Of a stretch of 64,000 nt of DNA, positions 9,261 to 19,865 are shown in pieces. Below the pieces are notes generated by a model. That model worked only from the letters and a program-made list of their open reading frames with translations. It searched no databases and was not told where the DNA came from. Made by a program: the position numbers and the translations under genes. Source of the DNA: Candidatus Viadribacter manganicus (GTDB taxonomy: Bacteria; Pseudomonadota; Alphaproteobacteria; Caulobacterales; Aquidulcibacteraceae); assembly GCF_001679665.1 (NCBI RefSeq), contig NZ_CP013244.1, forward strand, positions 2,302,980 to 2,366,979, in the 5' to 3' direction. Position 1 is the stretch's first letter; every line of letters begins with the position of its first letter.

Positions 9261-10177
9261 TTTTTGGCGCGCTTTTTCGCCGGCGTCTTCGCCGGAGCTT
9301 TAGCGCGCGTTGTCTTGGTGCGTTCCGCTGCAGCGCGCCGTTTCGGCGCGGACGCTTCTTCTTCTTCGCCCACGATCTTGGACTTCTTCGCCAGCGATTT
9401 TTTCAGCGCGTCCACGAGCGAGACGACATTGTCGCCATGATCCCGGGACGGCTCTTCTTGGTCTTCCAGGATCAGTTCGCCGTGGCGCTCAATCTTCTTC
9501 TTTACCAGTCGCTCGATCGCGATCGCGTATTCGTCCTCGAACTTGTTGGGGTCGAACTTCGCCTTCTTGCGGGTGATCAACTCTTCTGCGAGATCGACCA
9601 GATCGGCGTCGAGCTTGCCGCTTGGGATTTCGTCGAAGAACAAGTTCGCTTTGCGAAGCTCTTCCGCGTAGTGAACCGTTTCGACAATGAGGCCGCCTTC
9701 GTACGGCTTCACCGCCGCGATGTAGGAGCGTCCGCGCATGGTTATTTGCCCGAGGCCCACAGTCTTCGTCTTCTTCAGCGCTTCGCTGACGACCCGGTAG
9801 GGCTCGTCCGCCATTTTGCCGTCGGGCAGGGCGTAATATGGTTTGTCGAAATAAATCGGGTCTATCGTGTCGGCCGGCGCGAACTGCACCATGTCGAGCG
9901 TCTTCTTGGAATCGACTTTCAGCGCTTCGAACTCTTCATCGCTGAAGAGCACGTAGCGGCCTTTTTGATATTCGTAGCCTTTGACGATCTCGTCTTTGTC
10001 CACGGCGCCAATGCCCGGCGCGACCTTCTCGTAGCGAATGCGCTGCTTGGAAGGTTCGTGAATCTGGTTGAACGAAATCTTCTCCTTGGAATCCAAGGCT
10101 GAGTAGAGCTTCACCGGCAGCGCGACGAGCGCGAGCCGAATTTGCCCTGTCCAAACTGGACGAGCTGGAGGCGCCAT
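9257..10177 (-). CDS. ku: Ku domain DNA end-binding protein
   Basis: A 306-residue bacterial Ku homologue. It starts PVWTGQIRLALVALPVKLY and contains the family blocks IRYEKVAPG, DEIVKGYEY and MRGRSYIAAVKPYEGGL. As a ring-shaped homodimer it binds DNA ends and recruits LigD. The C-terminal 40 residues are a lysine/alanine-rich tail (AKAPAKTPAKKRAKK). Such tails in other bacterial Ku proteins modulate DNA binding. An AAGGG ribosome-binding site precedes the ATG. It is the first gene of the ku-ligD pair. Confidence 0.97.
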   Translation of the reverse strand: MAPPARPVWTGQIRLALVALPVKLYSALDSKEKISFNQIHEPSKQRIRYEKVAPGIGAVDKDEIVKGYEYQKGRYVLFSDEEFEALKVDSKKTLDMVQFAPADTIDPIYFDKPYYALPDGKMADEPYRVVSEALKKTKTVGLGQITMRGRSYIAAVKPYEGGLIVETVHYAEELRKANLFFDEIPSGKLDADLVDLAEELITRKKAKFDPNKFEDEYAIAIERLVKKKIERHGELILEDQEEPSRDHGDNVVSLVDALKKSLAKKSKIVGEEEEASAPKRRAAAERTKTTRAKAPAKTPAKKRAKK

Positions 10178-10260
10178 GACCCTTTAAACACCCTGACGTG
10201 ACCCGACGTTCCAGCAGCGTAACATCACTAAGGGTTGCTCACAACGCGCGCGGTTAGCGT

Positions 10261-11142
10261 TTACCTTACTTTGCGACCGGCGCCGGACGGCGCGTAGGTG
10301 GCGCGCGCTGCTTCTATGAATGCACCGTCGCGGTCGCGCATGCGATCAGAAAAGACGAGACCGACGTCACGGCTCAGCGCGAAGCCAGCAAGATTCACTA
10401 ACGCCAGCCCCGGTGCTTTGAAACTCGCGGGCGCGACGGTGACGCCGAGGCCCGCCGCAACCATGCTCATCGCCCGGTCGTCCGAGAGCGTACGCAGGCT
10501 GAAGGAGGGGCGTACGTCGCGGTTGGTGAAGTAGCGGCTGATCTCGGGCAGGCCTTCGCATTGCCGGCGCACGATCATCGTCTCGCCAGCGAGTTCGCCG
10601 CCCTCGATGCTCAGTGCCCCCGACAGTTTGTGGTTAGCGGCGACGAAGAGCACATAAGGTTCCGTGCGTAAGCGTTCTTGCGCGAAGCTATCGAGGCCAG
10701 GACGCAGGATGGTGATCGCGACATCGAGGCGCCCGTCCGAGAGGCGGTTGGCAATGTCGCGTTCGGTCGAGTCGAGGATCTCCAGTGCTTCGCCGCCCGA
10801 GGCTTTGGCGTGCTGGGCCACCACACGCTCGAGGTCGCGCGCAGGGATGGTCGAGAGCACGCCGGCGCGAAGGCGCTTCATCTGCGGCGTCTCTGAGACG
10901 TCGCGAAGCGCCGCCTCATACTCCTGGGTAATCCGCCGTGCGTGTTGGAGAAACTTGCTGCCCGCAGGCGTCAGTGACACGCGCCGCGTCGTTCGTTCGA
11001 ACAGGCGCGCGCCAACTTCACTTTCGAGCTTGGCGATCCCCACCGAGAGCGTTGGCTGGGTAACCGAAACTCGCGCTGCCGCCTTCGAAAACGAGCCCAG
11101 CTCGGCCACGGCCAGAAAATAGCGAAGCAGATAGCGATCCAT
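10261..11142 (-). CDS. LysR family transcriptional regulator
   Basis: A 293-residue LysR-type regulator. The N-terminal winged helix-turn-helix (about 1-60: RYFLAVAELGSFSKAAARVSVTQPTLS, then LESEVGARLFERTTRRVSLTPAG) is followed by a periplasmic-binding-protein-like effector domain. It is transcribed away from the isovaleryl-CoA dehydrogenase operon with about 170 bp between starts, the usual arrangement for a LysR protein and its target. That it controls leucine catabolism is inferred from position only; many proteobacteria use the MerR-type LiuR instead. The effector is unknown. Confidence 0.92.
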   Translation of the reverse strand: MDRYLLRYFLAVAELGSFSKAAARVSVTQPTLSVGIAKLESEVGARLFERTTRRVSLTPAGSKFLQHARRITQEYEAALRDVSETPQMKRLRAGVLSTIPARDLERVVAQHAKASGGEALEILDSTERDIANRLSDGRLDVAITILRPGLDSFAQERLRTEPYVLFVAANHKLSGALSIEGGELAGETMIVRRQCEGLPEISRYFTNRDVRPSFSLRTLSDDRAMSMVAAGLGVTVAPASFKAPGLALVNLAGFALSRDVGLVFSDRMRDRDGAFIEAARATYAPSGAGRKVR

Positions 11143-11225
11143 AGAGCATATCTATCAGTTTCGTTCGAGACGTTCAATTTTTATTCAGAATGCAAATCAA
11201 TTAGGTCTGGCTCTCAATAAGCGGG

Positions 11226-11288
11226 CGTCGCTCTGAGCCTGTCGAAGATCAGAGCCCGCAGCGGCCCTTCGACAAGCTCAAGGCGACG
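11226..11288. repeat. Inverted repeat element, 22-bp arms
   Basis: Arms 11226-11247 and 11267-11288 match as reverse complements at 19 of 22 positions. They share the core GAGC(C/T)TGTCGAAG and are separated by 19 bp. The CTTCGACAAGCTC core resembles short palindromic repeats dispersed in many alphaproteobacterial genomes. It lies between the divergent LysR and liu promoters, just ahead of the dehydrogenase ribosome-binding site. It would fold into a hairpin in the mRNA leader. Confidence 0.75.
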
Positions 11289-11313
11289 CTGAGTGTTTGC
11301 CGGGAGCCCAAAC

Positions 11314-12477
11314 ATGTCAGACTCCTACCAGCTCGATTTTCAGCTCGGCGAAACCGCCGACGCCATCCGCGACACCACGCGGAAATACGCGGCCGATCGC
11401 ATCGCGCCGATGGCCGCTGAGATTGATGCGAACAACAAATTCCCGCGCGAGCTTTGGCCTGAAATGGGCGAGCTCGGCCTGCACGGCATCACTGTCGCCG
11501 AAGAAGATGGCGGGCTTGGCCTTGGCTATCTCGAACACGTGGTTGCGATGGAGGAGGTGAGCCGCGCCAGCGCTTCCATCGGCCTCTCCTACGGTGCGCA
11601 CTCGAACCTCTGCATCAATCAGCTTCGTCGCTGGGCGACGCCGGAGCAAAAGCAGAAATATCTGCCGAAGCTGATCAGTGGCGAACATGTCGGCTCGCTT
11701 GCCATGAGCGAAGCGGGCTCCGGCTCCGACGTCGTATCGATGAAATTGCGCGCCGAGAAGAAAGGGGATCGCTACGTCCTCAACGGCACGAAGTTCTGGA
11801 TCACCAACGCGCCCGAAGCCAACACGCTCGTCGTCTACGCTAAAACTGAACCTGGCGCAGGCTCAGGCGGCATTACCGCCTTCATCGTCGAGCGCGGCAT
11901 GAAGGGTTTCAGCGTCGGCCAGAAGCTTGACAAAATGGGCATGCGTGGCTCGGACACCGGCGAACTCGTGTTCGAAGACTGCGAAGTGCCGGAAGAGAAT
12001 GTCATGGGTGGCCTCAATCGCGGCGTCGCCGTGCTGATGAGCGGCCTGGATTACGAACGCGCCGTCCTCGCCGCTGGCCCGCTCGGCATCATGCAAGCCT
12101 GCCTCGATGTCGTGCTGCCTTACGTTCGTGAGCGCAAGCAATTCGGCAAAGCCATCGGCTCGTTCCAGCTCATCCAAGCCAAGGTCGCCGACATGATCGT
12201 CGCGCTCAATTCGGCGCGCGCTTACGTCTACGCCGTCGCCAAATCCTGCGATGCTGGCAAAACCACGCGCCACGACGCGGCCGGCGCTATCCTCTATGCC
12301 TCCGAAAGCGCGGTGAAGAGCTCGCTCGAAGCCATCCAAGCCCTCGGCGGCGCAGGCTACACGCGCGACTTCCCAGTTGAGCGCTTCCTCCGCGACGCTA
12401 AGCTCTACGACATCGGCGCTGGCACCAACGAAGTGCGGCGCTTCCTGATCGGCCGGGAGATCATAGGCGGGGGATGA
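11314..12477 (+). CDS. liuA: Isovaleryl-CoA dehydrogenase
   Basis: A 387-residue flavin-dependent acyl-CoA dehydrogenase that oxidises isovaleryl-CoA to 3-methylcrotonyl-CoA in leucine catabolism. Glu248 in [14 protein letters not shown] sits at the catalytic-base position specific to isovaleryl-CoA dehydrogenases. MSEAGSGSD (131-139), [10 protein letters not shown] (158-167) and the C-terminal [15 protein letters not shown]-contact block are intact. The ATG at 11314 has a GGGAG site nine bases upstream; an in-frame GTG at 11293 is less likely. The carboxylase subunits downstream supply the next step and confirm the substrate. Confidence 0.95.
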   Translation: MSDSYQLDFQLGETADAIRDTTRKYAADRIAPMAAEIDANNKFPRELWPEMGELGLHGITVAEEDGGLGLGYLEHVVAMEEVSRASASIGLSYGAHSNLCINQLRRWATPEQKQKYLPKLISGEHVGSLAMSEAGSGSDVVSMKLRAEKKGDRYVLNGTKFWITNAPEANTLVVYAKTEPGAGSGGITAFIVERGMKGFSVGQKLDKMGMRGSDTGELVFEDCEVPEENVMGGLNRGVAVLMSGLDYERAVLAAGPLGIMQACLDVVLPYVRERKQFGKAIGSFQLIQAKVADMIVALNSARAYVYAVAKSCDAGKTTRHDAAGAILYASESAVKSSLEAIQALGGAGYTRDFPVERFLRDAKLYDIGAGTNEVRRFLIGREIIGGG

Positions 12478-12737
12478 ACGCGCGTCCGTACAAACCACCG
12501 CCGGAGAGCTTTGACTTTCAGTTGCTCAAGCTGTTTTGGACCGTAGTGGCGCTCGTCTTGATATGCGGGTTCTTTTTCCTGATTCTCGTCTGGCCGGTAA
12601 GCCTTTTGCAGCTGCCTGGTTGGGTGCTGATCCCGCTGATGGTGACCTACGCTGGCCTTTGCGGCGGCTCTTATCTCTTTCTCAAGACAACAACTCTCGG
12701 CAAATACTTGTGTGATTGGCCGCCCTATGCGTTTTGA
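12474..12737 (+). CDS. Small two-helix membrane protein in the leucine operon
   Basis: An 87-residue protein of unknown function. Its ATG overlaps the liuA stop (ATGA), and its stop lies 3 bp before the liuB start, so it is translated inside the operon. Two hydrophobic helices are visible: about 18-45 ([21 protein letters not shown]) and about 48-70 ([21 protein letters not shown]). The N-terminus is proline-rich and the C-terminus is short and polar. I do not recognise a family. It may be a passenger gene, or it may anchor or regulate a pathway component. Confidence 0.75.
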   Translation: MNARPYKPPPESFDFQLLKLFWTVVALVLICGFFFLILVWPVSLLQLPGWVLIPLMVTYAGLCGGSYLFLKTTTLGKYLCDWPPYAF

Positions 12738-12740
12738 AAA

Positions 12741-14345
12741 ATGAAACTCAAATCCAACATAGATCCCCACTCGGACGCTTTCGCCAAGAACGCCGCGCAC
12801 CATCGCGGCTTGGCGGACGAACTCCGCCAGCGCTCCGCGCAGATCGCGCTCGGTGGCCCGGAAGAATCCCGCGCTCGCCACACTAAGCGCAACAAGCTGC
12901 TCCCACGTGAGCGCGTTGAGCGTTTGCTCGATCCCGGCGCGCCGTTTCTCGAAGTCGGCGCGCTGGCGGCGTACGATCTCTACAATGGCGAAGCGCCCGC
13001 TGCAGGCGTGATCACCGGCATTGGTCGTGTATCAGGCCGTGAAGTGATGATCGTGGCCAACGACGCCACAGTGAAGGGCGGCGCATATTTTCCGATGACG
13101 GTGAAGAAGCACCTGCGCGCGCAAGAGATCGCGATGCAGAACAAGCTGCCGTGCGTCTATCTCGTCGACAGCGGCGGCGCAAACCTGCCGCACCAAGCCG
13201 AAGTCTTCCCGGACCGCGATCATTTCGGCCGCATCTTCTTCAACCAAGCGCGCATGTCGGGCGAGGGCATCGCGCAGATCGCTTGCGTCATGGGCTCATG
13301 CACCGCCGGCGGCGCCTACGTGCCGGCGATGAGCGATGAAACCGTCATCGTCCGCAACCAAGGCACCATCTTCCTCGGCGGACCTCCATTGGTGAAGGCC
13401 GCGACCGGCGAGGTGATCAGCGCCGAAGATCTCGGCGGCGGCGACATGCACGCGCGCAAGAGTGGTGTCGTCGATCATCTCGCGCAAGACGATGCGCACG
13501 CATTGCACCTGGTTCGCCGTATTGTTGCGAACCTCAACACCGTGAAGAAAGTCGGCCTCGATCTGCGCGAGCCGATCGCACCGGCGTACGATGCGCAAAG
13601 CATCTACGGCGTCATCCCCGATGACGTGCGCACGCCGTACGACGTGCGCGAAGTCATCGCCCGCATCGTCGATGGCAGCGAGCTTGACGAATTCCGCCCG
13701 CTGTACGGCCCAACGCTCGTCACTGGCTTTGCGCGCATTTGGGGCTTTCCCGTTGCGATCCTCGCCAACAACGGCATTCTGTTCAGCGAAAGCGCACAGA
13801 AGGGCGCGCACTTTATCGAGCTCGCCTGCAAACGCGGCATTCCGCTCTTATTTCTACAAAATATTTCCGGCTTCATGGTCGGCGGCAAATACGAAGCGGG
13901 CGGCATCGCCAAGGACGGCGCTAAAATGGTGACGGCCGTCGCCTCCGCCGAAGTGCCGAAATTCACCGTGCTGATCGGCGGCTCATTCGGCGCCGGCAAT
14001 TACGGCATGTGCGGCCGCGCGTACTCACCGCGCTTCCTCTTTACGTGGCCGAACTCCCGCATCTCCGTCATGGGCGGCGAACAAGCCGCGTCCGTGCTCG
14101 CGCAAGTCAAGCGCGACGGCATGGAAGCGAAAGGCGATAGCTGGGCGAAAGAGGAAGAGGAAAAGTTCAAAGACCCAATCCGCGCCCGCTATGAAGCCGA
14201 AGGCAGCCCATACCACGCCACAGCGCGCCTCTGGGACGACGGCATCATCGATCCCGCACAAACCCGCGATGTCTTGGGCCTGGCGATCAGCGCGAGCCTC
14301 AACGCACCGATTCCGGAGACACGCTTCGGCGTGTTTAGAATGTAG
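12741..14345 (+). CDS. liuB: Methylcrotonyl-CoA carboxylase, carboxyltransferase (beta) subunit
   Basis: A 534-residue carboxyltransferase that moves CO2 from carboxybiotin to 3-methylcrotonyl-CoA, forming 3-methylglutaconyl-CoA. It shows the family start [11 protein letters not shown], the [25 protein letters not shown] segment (here [20 protein letters not shown]), [24 protein letters not shown] and the C-terminal oxyanion block [19 protein letters not shown]. Length and motifs match the beta subunit of this enzyme rather than propionyl-CoA carboxylase. It lies directly downstream of liuA and upstream of the biotin subunit. Confidence 0.95.
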   Translation: MKLKSNIDPHSDAFAKNAAHHRGLADELRQRSAQIALGGPEESRARHTKRNKLLPRERVERLLDPGAPFLEVGALAAYDLYNGEAPAAGVITGIGRVSGREVMIVANDATVKGGAYFPMTVKKHLRAQEIAMQNKLPCVYLVDSGGANLPHQAEVFPDRDHFGRIFFNQARMSGEGIAQIACVMGSCTAGGAYVPAMSDETVIVRNQGTIFLGGPPLVKAATGEVISAEDLGGGDMHARKSGVVDHLAQDDAHALHLVRRIVANLNTVKKVGLDLREPIAPAYDAQSIYGVIPDDVRTPYDVREVIARIVDGSELDEFRPLYGPTLVTGFARIWGFPVAILANNGILFSESAQKGAHFIELACKRGIPLLFLQNISGFMVGGKYEAGGIAKDGAKMVTAVASAEVPKFTVLIGGSFGAGNYGMCGRAYSPRFLFTWPNSRISVMGGEQAASVLAQVKRDGMEAKGDSWAKEEEEKFKDPIRARYEAEGSPYHATARLWDDGIIDPAQTRDVLGLAISASLNAPIPETRFGVFRM

Positions 14346-14349
14346 TCCC

Positions 14350-14722
14350 ATGGGTTACGGCATTCACGTCCACCGGCGCGAACATTGGTCGGACGACGGC
14401 AATGATATCTCCGTGGAAGAATGGTTGGCGTGCGTAGCGGCTGATCCATCGCTTGAGATCGATGAGGAGCTCATGGCCATGTGGCGGCGACATGGCTCTT
14501 TGGACATTCCTGTGCTTTGGAAACCCCGGAAGGCAGCGCGAAAAAGTCTCCAGCAAGAATCCCTCAGAGAAGACGATCGTGAAGGCGGTGCAGAGTGCGA
14601 GCGCTTTGGACGCGCGCGTGGAGGGCGACGATGGCGAGTTTTACAATGCTGATGGAAGTTGCGACTCGTTGCAGGTCGAGCAGCCCGAGCGATCGCTATG
14701 GTCAAAGATTTTCGGTGGCTGA
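14350..14722 (+). pseudogene. Frameshifted small gene inside the liu operon
   Basis: Reading from ATG 14350 gives MGYGIHVHRREHWSDDGNDISVEEWLACV, which looks like the N-terminus of a widespread small uncharacterised family. After about residue 57 (LWKPRKAARK) this frame degrades and ends at 14652. The frame one base further on takes over with EKVSSKNPSEKTIVKAV and LDARVEGDDGEFYNADGS, which resembles that family's C-terminus, and ends at 14722. The switch maps near the CCCC/GG run at about 14520-14535, consistent with one extra base. It may be a real pseudogene, a sequencing error or, less likely, programmed frameshifting. Confidence 0.7.
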
Positions 14723-14757
14723 ATGATCGTATCCCCATTCGTTCCAGAAGGTCGCAC

Positions 14758-14915
14758 GCTCCCCCTTTCTCCTGCGGACAGGGGGCGGGGGGTGAGGGGC
14801 GTTATGCTGCCGCGCACTTCGCAAGCACGCGCTCGACTCTCACTCTCGATGCAACGCACTCGTATCTCCGCCCCTCATCCCCTAACCCCTTCTCCGCAAG
14901 GGAGAAGGGGAATGG
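14758..14915. repeat. REPIN/MITE-like element: two REP-like sequences in inverted orientation
   Basis: The left end (about 14758-14800) reads CCCCCTTTCTCCTGCGGACA then GGGGGTGAGGGGCG. The right end (about 14870-14915) contains CGCCCCTCATCCCC and CCCCTTCTCCGCAAGGGAGA. The ends are imperfect reverse complements of each other, and the right end itself folds into a CCCCTTCTCC..GGGAGAAGGGG hairpin. About 70 bp lies between them. This occupies almost the whole gap between the frameshifted gene and liuD and would fold strongly in the operon mRNA. Similar elements are dispersed in many proteobacterial genomes. Confidence 0.75.
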
Positions 14916-14922
14916 TGCGCGC

Positions 14923-16833
<1,911 letters not shown>

Positions 16834-16844
16834 CCTTGGGGAAA

Positions 16845-16893
16845 TGGAGCGCGGCGCTCCGCGCCACATGCGCGGTAGAAGCCGCGCGCTCCA
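16845..16893. repeat. Inverted repeat after liuD, possible transcript end
   Basis: TGGAGCGCG at 16845-16853 is the reverse complement of CGCGCTCCA at 16885-16893. A second small hairpin (CCGGCG..CGCCGG, 16914-16928) follows. Neither has a T-run, so intrinsic termination is uncertain. The pair lies between the convergent liuD and acyltransferase genes, where a bidirectional terminator would be expected. Confidence 0.45.
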
Positions 16894-16939
16894 ACCTGCA
16901 CACATGGCGCAAGCCGGCGAGACGCCGGGGGTCCATATG

Positions 16940-17596
16940 TTAACCGAACTCAGCTTCCGCTTGTTCGTGATGCCGCACAGCATCGCCGAACACTTCGTTC
17001 ACGCCGACGATCGCCATTTCCGGCACGCTTGCGTTGGACGGCACACTCGCGCCCGCGCCGATGCGTGAGCCTGCGCCCAGAAATGCGTAGTTCCCGATCC
17101 GCACGCCGCGCACCAGCACGCGTTGTCGCCCGCCATCGGTCTTTTTCCGTACATGCGCCGCGAGTTCGACTTCGCGCGAGAACACAACGCGGTTGCCGAT
17201 GTCCATCAGGCTGCGATCGAGCACGTCCATGCGCACCGGCCATTCGACGCCGTAGCCGATGCGTGAGCCCCACATGCGCAGCCACATCGAATAGAAGCCC
17301 GGGAAAATCCGAAGCAGCGATTCCAGGTACGGCAGCGCGTCATACATGGCTTGGATGTGATGGGTCGCCAACCAAGGCGAGAATGTGCGCCCATCGATCT
17401 GGTTGACGCCTTGCTTCAACGCCGACCAACGCAGCATCACGCGCTGCACGATCGGCGGCACAAAGTAGACGGTGAACAAGAGCAGCGACGCCGTCCAAAT
17501 TGACGGCCAGCGCCCGAATACGCCCAGCCCTGCCAGCGACAGCATCGTCATCAGCAGAGGGAAGTACGAGAACAGCCGATCGGCCGTCGTCATCAT
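16940..17596 (-). CDS. Left-handed beta-helix (hexapeptide) acyltransferase-like membrane protein
   Basis: A 218-residue protein. The N-terminus has two hydrophobic helices (about 8-27 FSYFPLLMTMLSLAGLGVFG and about 33-50 IWTASLLLFTVYFVPPIV). The C-terminal part carries hexapeptide-repeat features (VRIGNYAFLGAGSRIGAGASVPSNA), as in O-acetyltransferases. Substrate unknown; a cell-envelope polysaccharide or lipid acceptor is plausible. The start overlaps the ptsN stop by 4 bp (ATGA), so it is translationally coupled to a nitrogen-PTS protein, an unusual partner. Confidence 0.75.
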   Translation of the reverse strand: MMTTADRLFSYFPLLMTMLSLAGLGVFGRWPSIWTASLLLFTVYFVPPIVQRVMLRWSALKQGVNQIDGRTFSPWLATHHIQAMYDALPYLESLLRIFPGFYSMWLRMWGSRIGYGVEWPVRMDVLDRSLMDIGNRVVFSREVELAAHVRKKTDGGRQRVLVRGVRIGNYAFLGAGSRIGAGASVPSNASVPEMAIVGVNEVFGDAVRHHEQAEAEFG

Positions 17597-18060
17597 GCCG
17601 CGTCGCTACGCACGGCGCCGGCGATCAGCGCGTAAAGTTCATCGCCGCCGCGCGCCGCCCTGAGGGCGGTGCGTACGTCCGCATGCTTCAGGAAGCGGGA
17701 GATCCGCGCGAACGCCTTCAGGTGATCGGCGCTCTTGTCGGGCGGCGAGAGCAACATGAAAACGAGATCCGCCGGGCGATTATCCATCGCCTCGAAATCT
17801 TGCGGCGGATCGAGTCGCGCGAAGGCAGCGATCGGACGAACTAAGCCCGGCAGCGGTCCGTGCGGCGTCGCAACGCCTTCGCCAAGCCCGGTGCCGCTCA
17901 AACGCTCACGGATAAGCACGGCTTCAAACGCGGCGCGTGCATCGATGCCAGCGCTCTTGGCCAATGTTTCGGCCATGAGTTGCAGAGCTTGACGCCGTGA
18001 CGTCGAGATCAAGCGCGGCACGATTGCGTCCGCCGCGACCAAATCGCTTAGATCGTTCAC
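17593..18060 (-). CDS. ptsN: PTS IIA-like nitrogen regulatory protein
   Basis: A 155-residue EIIA-Ntr protein. The phosphorylatable His67 lies in GEGVATPHGPLPG, and the EIIA block ADLVFMLLSPPDKSADHLKAFARISRFLK is intact. It takes phosphate from NPr as part of the nitrogen phosphotransferase system and regulates potassium, nitrogen and stress functions by protein contact. It lies 43 bp downstream of hpf, the classical order. The usual third member, rpoN, is not directly upstream. Confidence 0.95.
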   Translation of the reverse strand: MNDLSDLVAADAIVPRLISTSRRQALQLMAETLAKSAGIDARAAFEAVLIRERLSGTGLGEGVATPHGPLPGLVRPIAAFARLDPPQDFEAMDNRPADLVFMLLSPPDKSADHLKAFARISRFLKHADVRTALRAARGGDELYALIAGAVRSDAA

Positions 18061-18103
18061 CTACTCACCCTGTTCCGCGACGCTCGAACGGACGCCTAGC
18101 AAC

Positions 18104-18718
18104 TCAGGCGCCGTTCTTCCTGTTCCCGCGCCCGGGATCGATCCAGCCGATATTTCCGTCTGTGCGCCGGTACACAACGTTCAGTTCGCCATTGGCGGCG
18201 TTTCTGAACATCAGCGCCGGCGACTCGGCCAAATCGAGCTGCATCACAGCCATGGACACCGTCATGGCTCGAACCGGTTTCGTGACTTCCGCGATCACCA
18301 AAGGCGCCGCCTCGCCATTCACCGGCGCGTCCGCGCCGTCGTCCTCAGCTTCTTCCTCTAATGGCGCGAGCACATAGGACGAAGCTTCCTCTGCGGGAAG
18401 GGGAGATTTGTGGTCTGCGTGATGATTTCGCAGGCGCCTTTTGTAGCGGCGGACACGTTTTTCGAGCTTCCCGAGCGCGTCATCGAACGCGCTGTGCGCA
18501 TCGCCGCCATGGCCTTCTGCTTGGAGGGAAATTCCGGAGGGGAGGTGGACCAAACAATCCACTGCGATGCCAACGCCACCGCCATTCTTGGCTACTGTGA
18601 CCACTGCATCAGTAGCGCGATTGAAATACTTGCCGACACCGTCTGCGAGTTCGTTCTCGATACGGGTTCGAAGCGCTTCGCCGACATCCATTTGTCGTCC
18701 GGCGACCTGTATGCGCAT
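18104..18718 (-). CDS. hpf: Ribosome hibernation promoting factor, long form
   Basis: A 204-residue long-type HPF. The N-terminal RaiA/YfiA domain (about 1-105; MRIQVAGRQMDVGEALRTRIE, AFDDALGKLEKRVRRYKRRL) binds the 30S subunit. After an acidic linker (LEEEAEDDGADA), the C-terminal dimerisation domain (about 148-200) follows, with the AVMQLDLAESPALMFRNAANGELNVVYRR block. Long HPFs form inactive 100S ribosome dimers in stationary phase. It heads the hpf-ptsN-acyltransferase run and is divergent from an EamA gene. Confidence 0.95.
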   Translation of the reverse strand: MRIQVAGRQMDVGEALRTRIENELADGVGKYFNRATDAVVTVAKNGGGVGIAVDCLVHLPSGISLQAEGHGGDAHSAFDDALGKLEKRVRRYKRRLRNHHADHKSPLPAEEASSYVLAPLEEEAEDDGADAPVNGEAAPLVIAEVTKPVRAMTVSMAVMQLDLAESPALMFRNAANGELNVVYRRTDGNIGWIDPGRGNRKNGA

Positions 18719-18929
18719 GTATGAGCCTCCTGGTTACAACCACGGCGCTCTCGAGGCCCAGCCCGCCCCCGAAGGCGCCCCGATGCCACTAACAAAGGTA
18801 GGCCTCGTGTGCGGGTGGGTCAACGCGTGGAACCGCTAAAGCGATCAAATAGAAGCTTCTCGCCGCATCTGCGAAGCAGTGTCTTTGCTTTATGCCGTTT
18901 AACCACCATGTTGGCGCCGGGGAGCCGAA

Positions 18930-19865
18930 ATGAGCGCCGATCAGAGCGCAACACCATCACAGCTTGAGTCGCACACGCAGCCGCATTGGTACGACCTTGC
19001 GGCGATTTTGGTGTGTACGCTTGCGTGGGGCACGACATGGTTTGCGATCACCAAGCAGCTCGGTGTCGTCGATCCGGTCGTGTCGATCACATACCGATTC
19101 GCGCTGGCCGCGGTGTTGTTGTTTGCGTGGGGTGCGTTCCGGCGTGAGTCGCTGTCACTGAACCGCGCGCAACACTTTGCGGCCTTCGGTGTTGGCCTGT
19201 TCACGTTCGCTGTCGATTACTCGTTCGTCTATTGGGCCGAAGAGCGCGTGACATCCGCCGTTGTCGCCGTCGTGTTCGCGGCGATGGCGTTCATGAATCT
19301 CATCGTGTTTCGTGTTGTTTTCGGCCAGCGCGCGCCGTTGCTGGCGTGGGCCGCCGCGGGGCTGGGCGTTCTTGGCGTTGCACTGCTCTCGTGGGAAGAA
19401 ATCGTCACCGCAAATATGAGCTCGCGCGCATTGACCGGCATCGGCCTGACGCTCGCCGGCGTGTTCGCAGCGGCGATCGGTAATGTCTACGCGCGGCGGG
19501 CGGAAATGGCTGGCGCCGGCGTCGTCGCCTCGACCGGCTGGGCGATGGGATATGGAGCGGCGTTGCTGGCGATTTTCGCGATGGTGACTGGAAAAACCTG
19601 GGCCTTCGAATTTACCGCGCCCTACATCCTGTCCTTGCTGCATCTTTCAGTCGTAGGCTCGGTTATTGCCTTTGCGCTCTATTACGGCCTCGCACGCCGC
19701 CGAGGATACGCGACCGCGTCCTACATCTCGGCGCTCACGCCGCCGCTAGCCATGTTTGTTTCGGCGCTCTTTGAAGGAAAGAGCTGGGGGCTCTATGCGC
19801 TTGGCGGTGTCGTGCTCGTGCTTGCGGGCCAGGTGCTGTTGCTGCGTTCGAAGAAAGCAGCTTAG
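18930..19865 (+). CDS. EamA/DMT family transporter
   Basis: A 311-residue inner-membrane protein with about ten transmembrane helices in two EamA repeats, starting at about 22 (LAAILVCTLAWGTTWFAITKQ) and 168 (LTGIGLTLAGVFAAAIGNVYA). It belongs to the drug/metabolite transporter superfamily, usually an exporter of amino acids or metabolites. Substrate unknown. Its stop codon overlaps the stop of the convergent DUF2785 gene in a shared TTAG. Confidence 0.88.
   Translation: MSADQSATPSQLESHTQPHWYDLAAILVCTLAWGTTWFAITKQLGVVDPVVSITYRFALAAVLLFAWGAFRRESLSLNRAQHFAAFGVGLFTFAVDYSFVYWAEERVTSAVVAVVFAAMAFMNLIVFRVVFGQRAPLLAWAAAGLGVLGVALLSWEEIVTANMSSRALTGIGLTLAGVFAAAIGNVYARRAEMAGAGVVASTGWAMGYGAALLAIFAMVTGKTWAFEFTAPYILSLLHLSVVGSVIAFALYYGLARRRGYATASYISALTPPLAMFVSALFEGKSWGLYALGGVVLVLAGQVLLLRSKKAA

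Noticed and set aside
14659..14922. N-terminal extension of liuD
   Set aside because: The extra codons read through an inverted-repeat element; biotin carboxylase similarity starts at MLKSVLIANRG.
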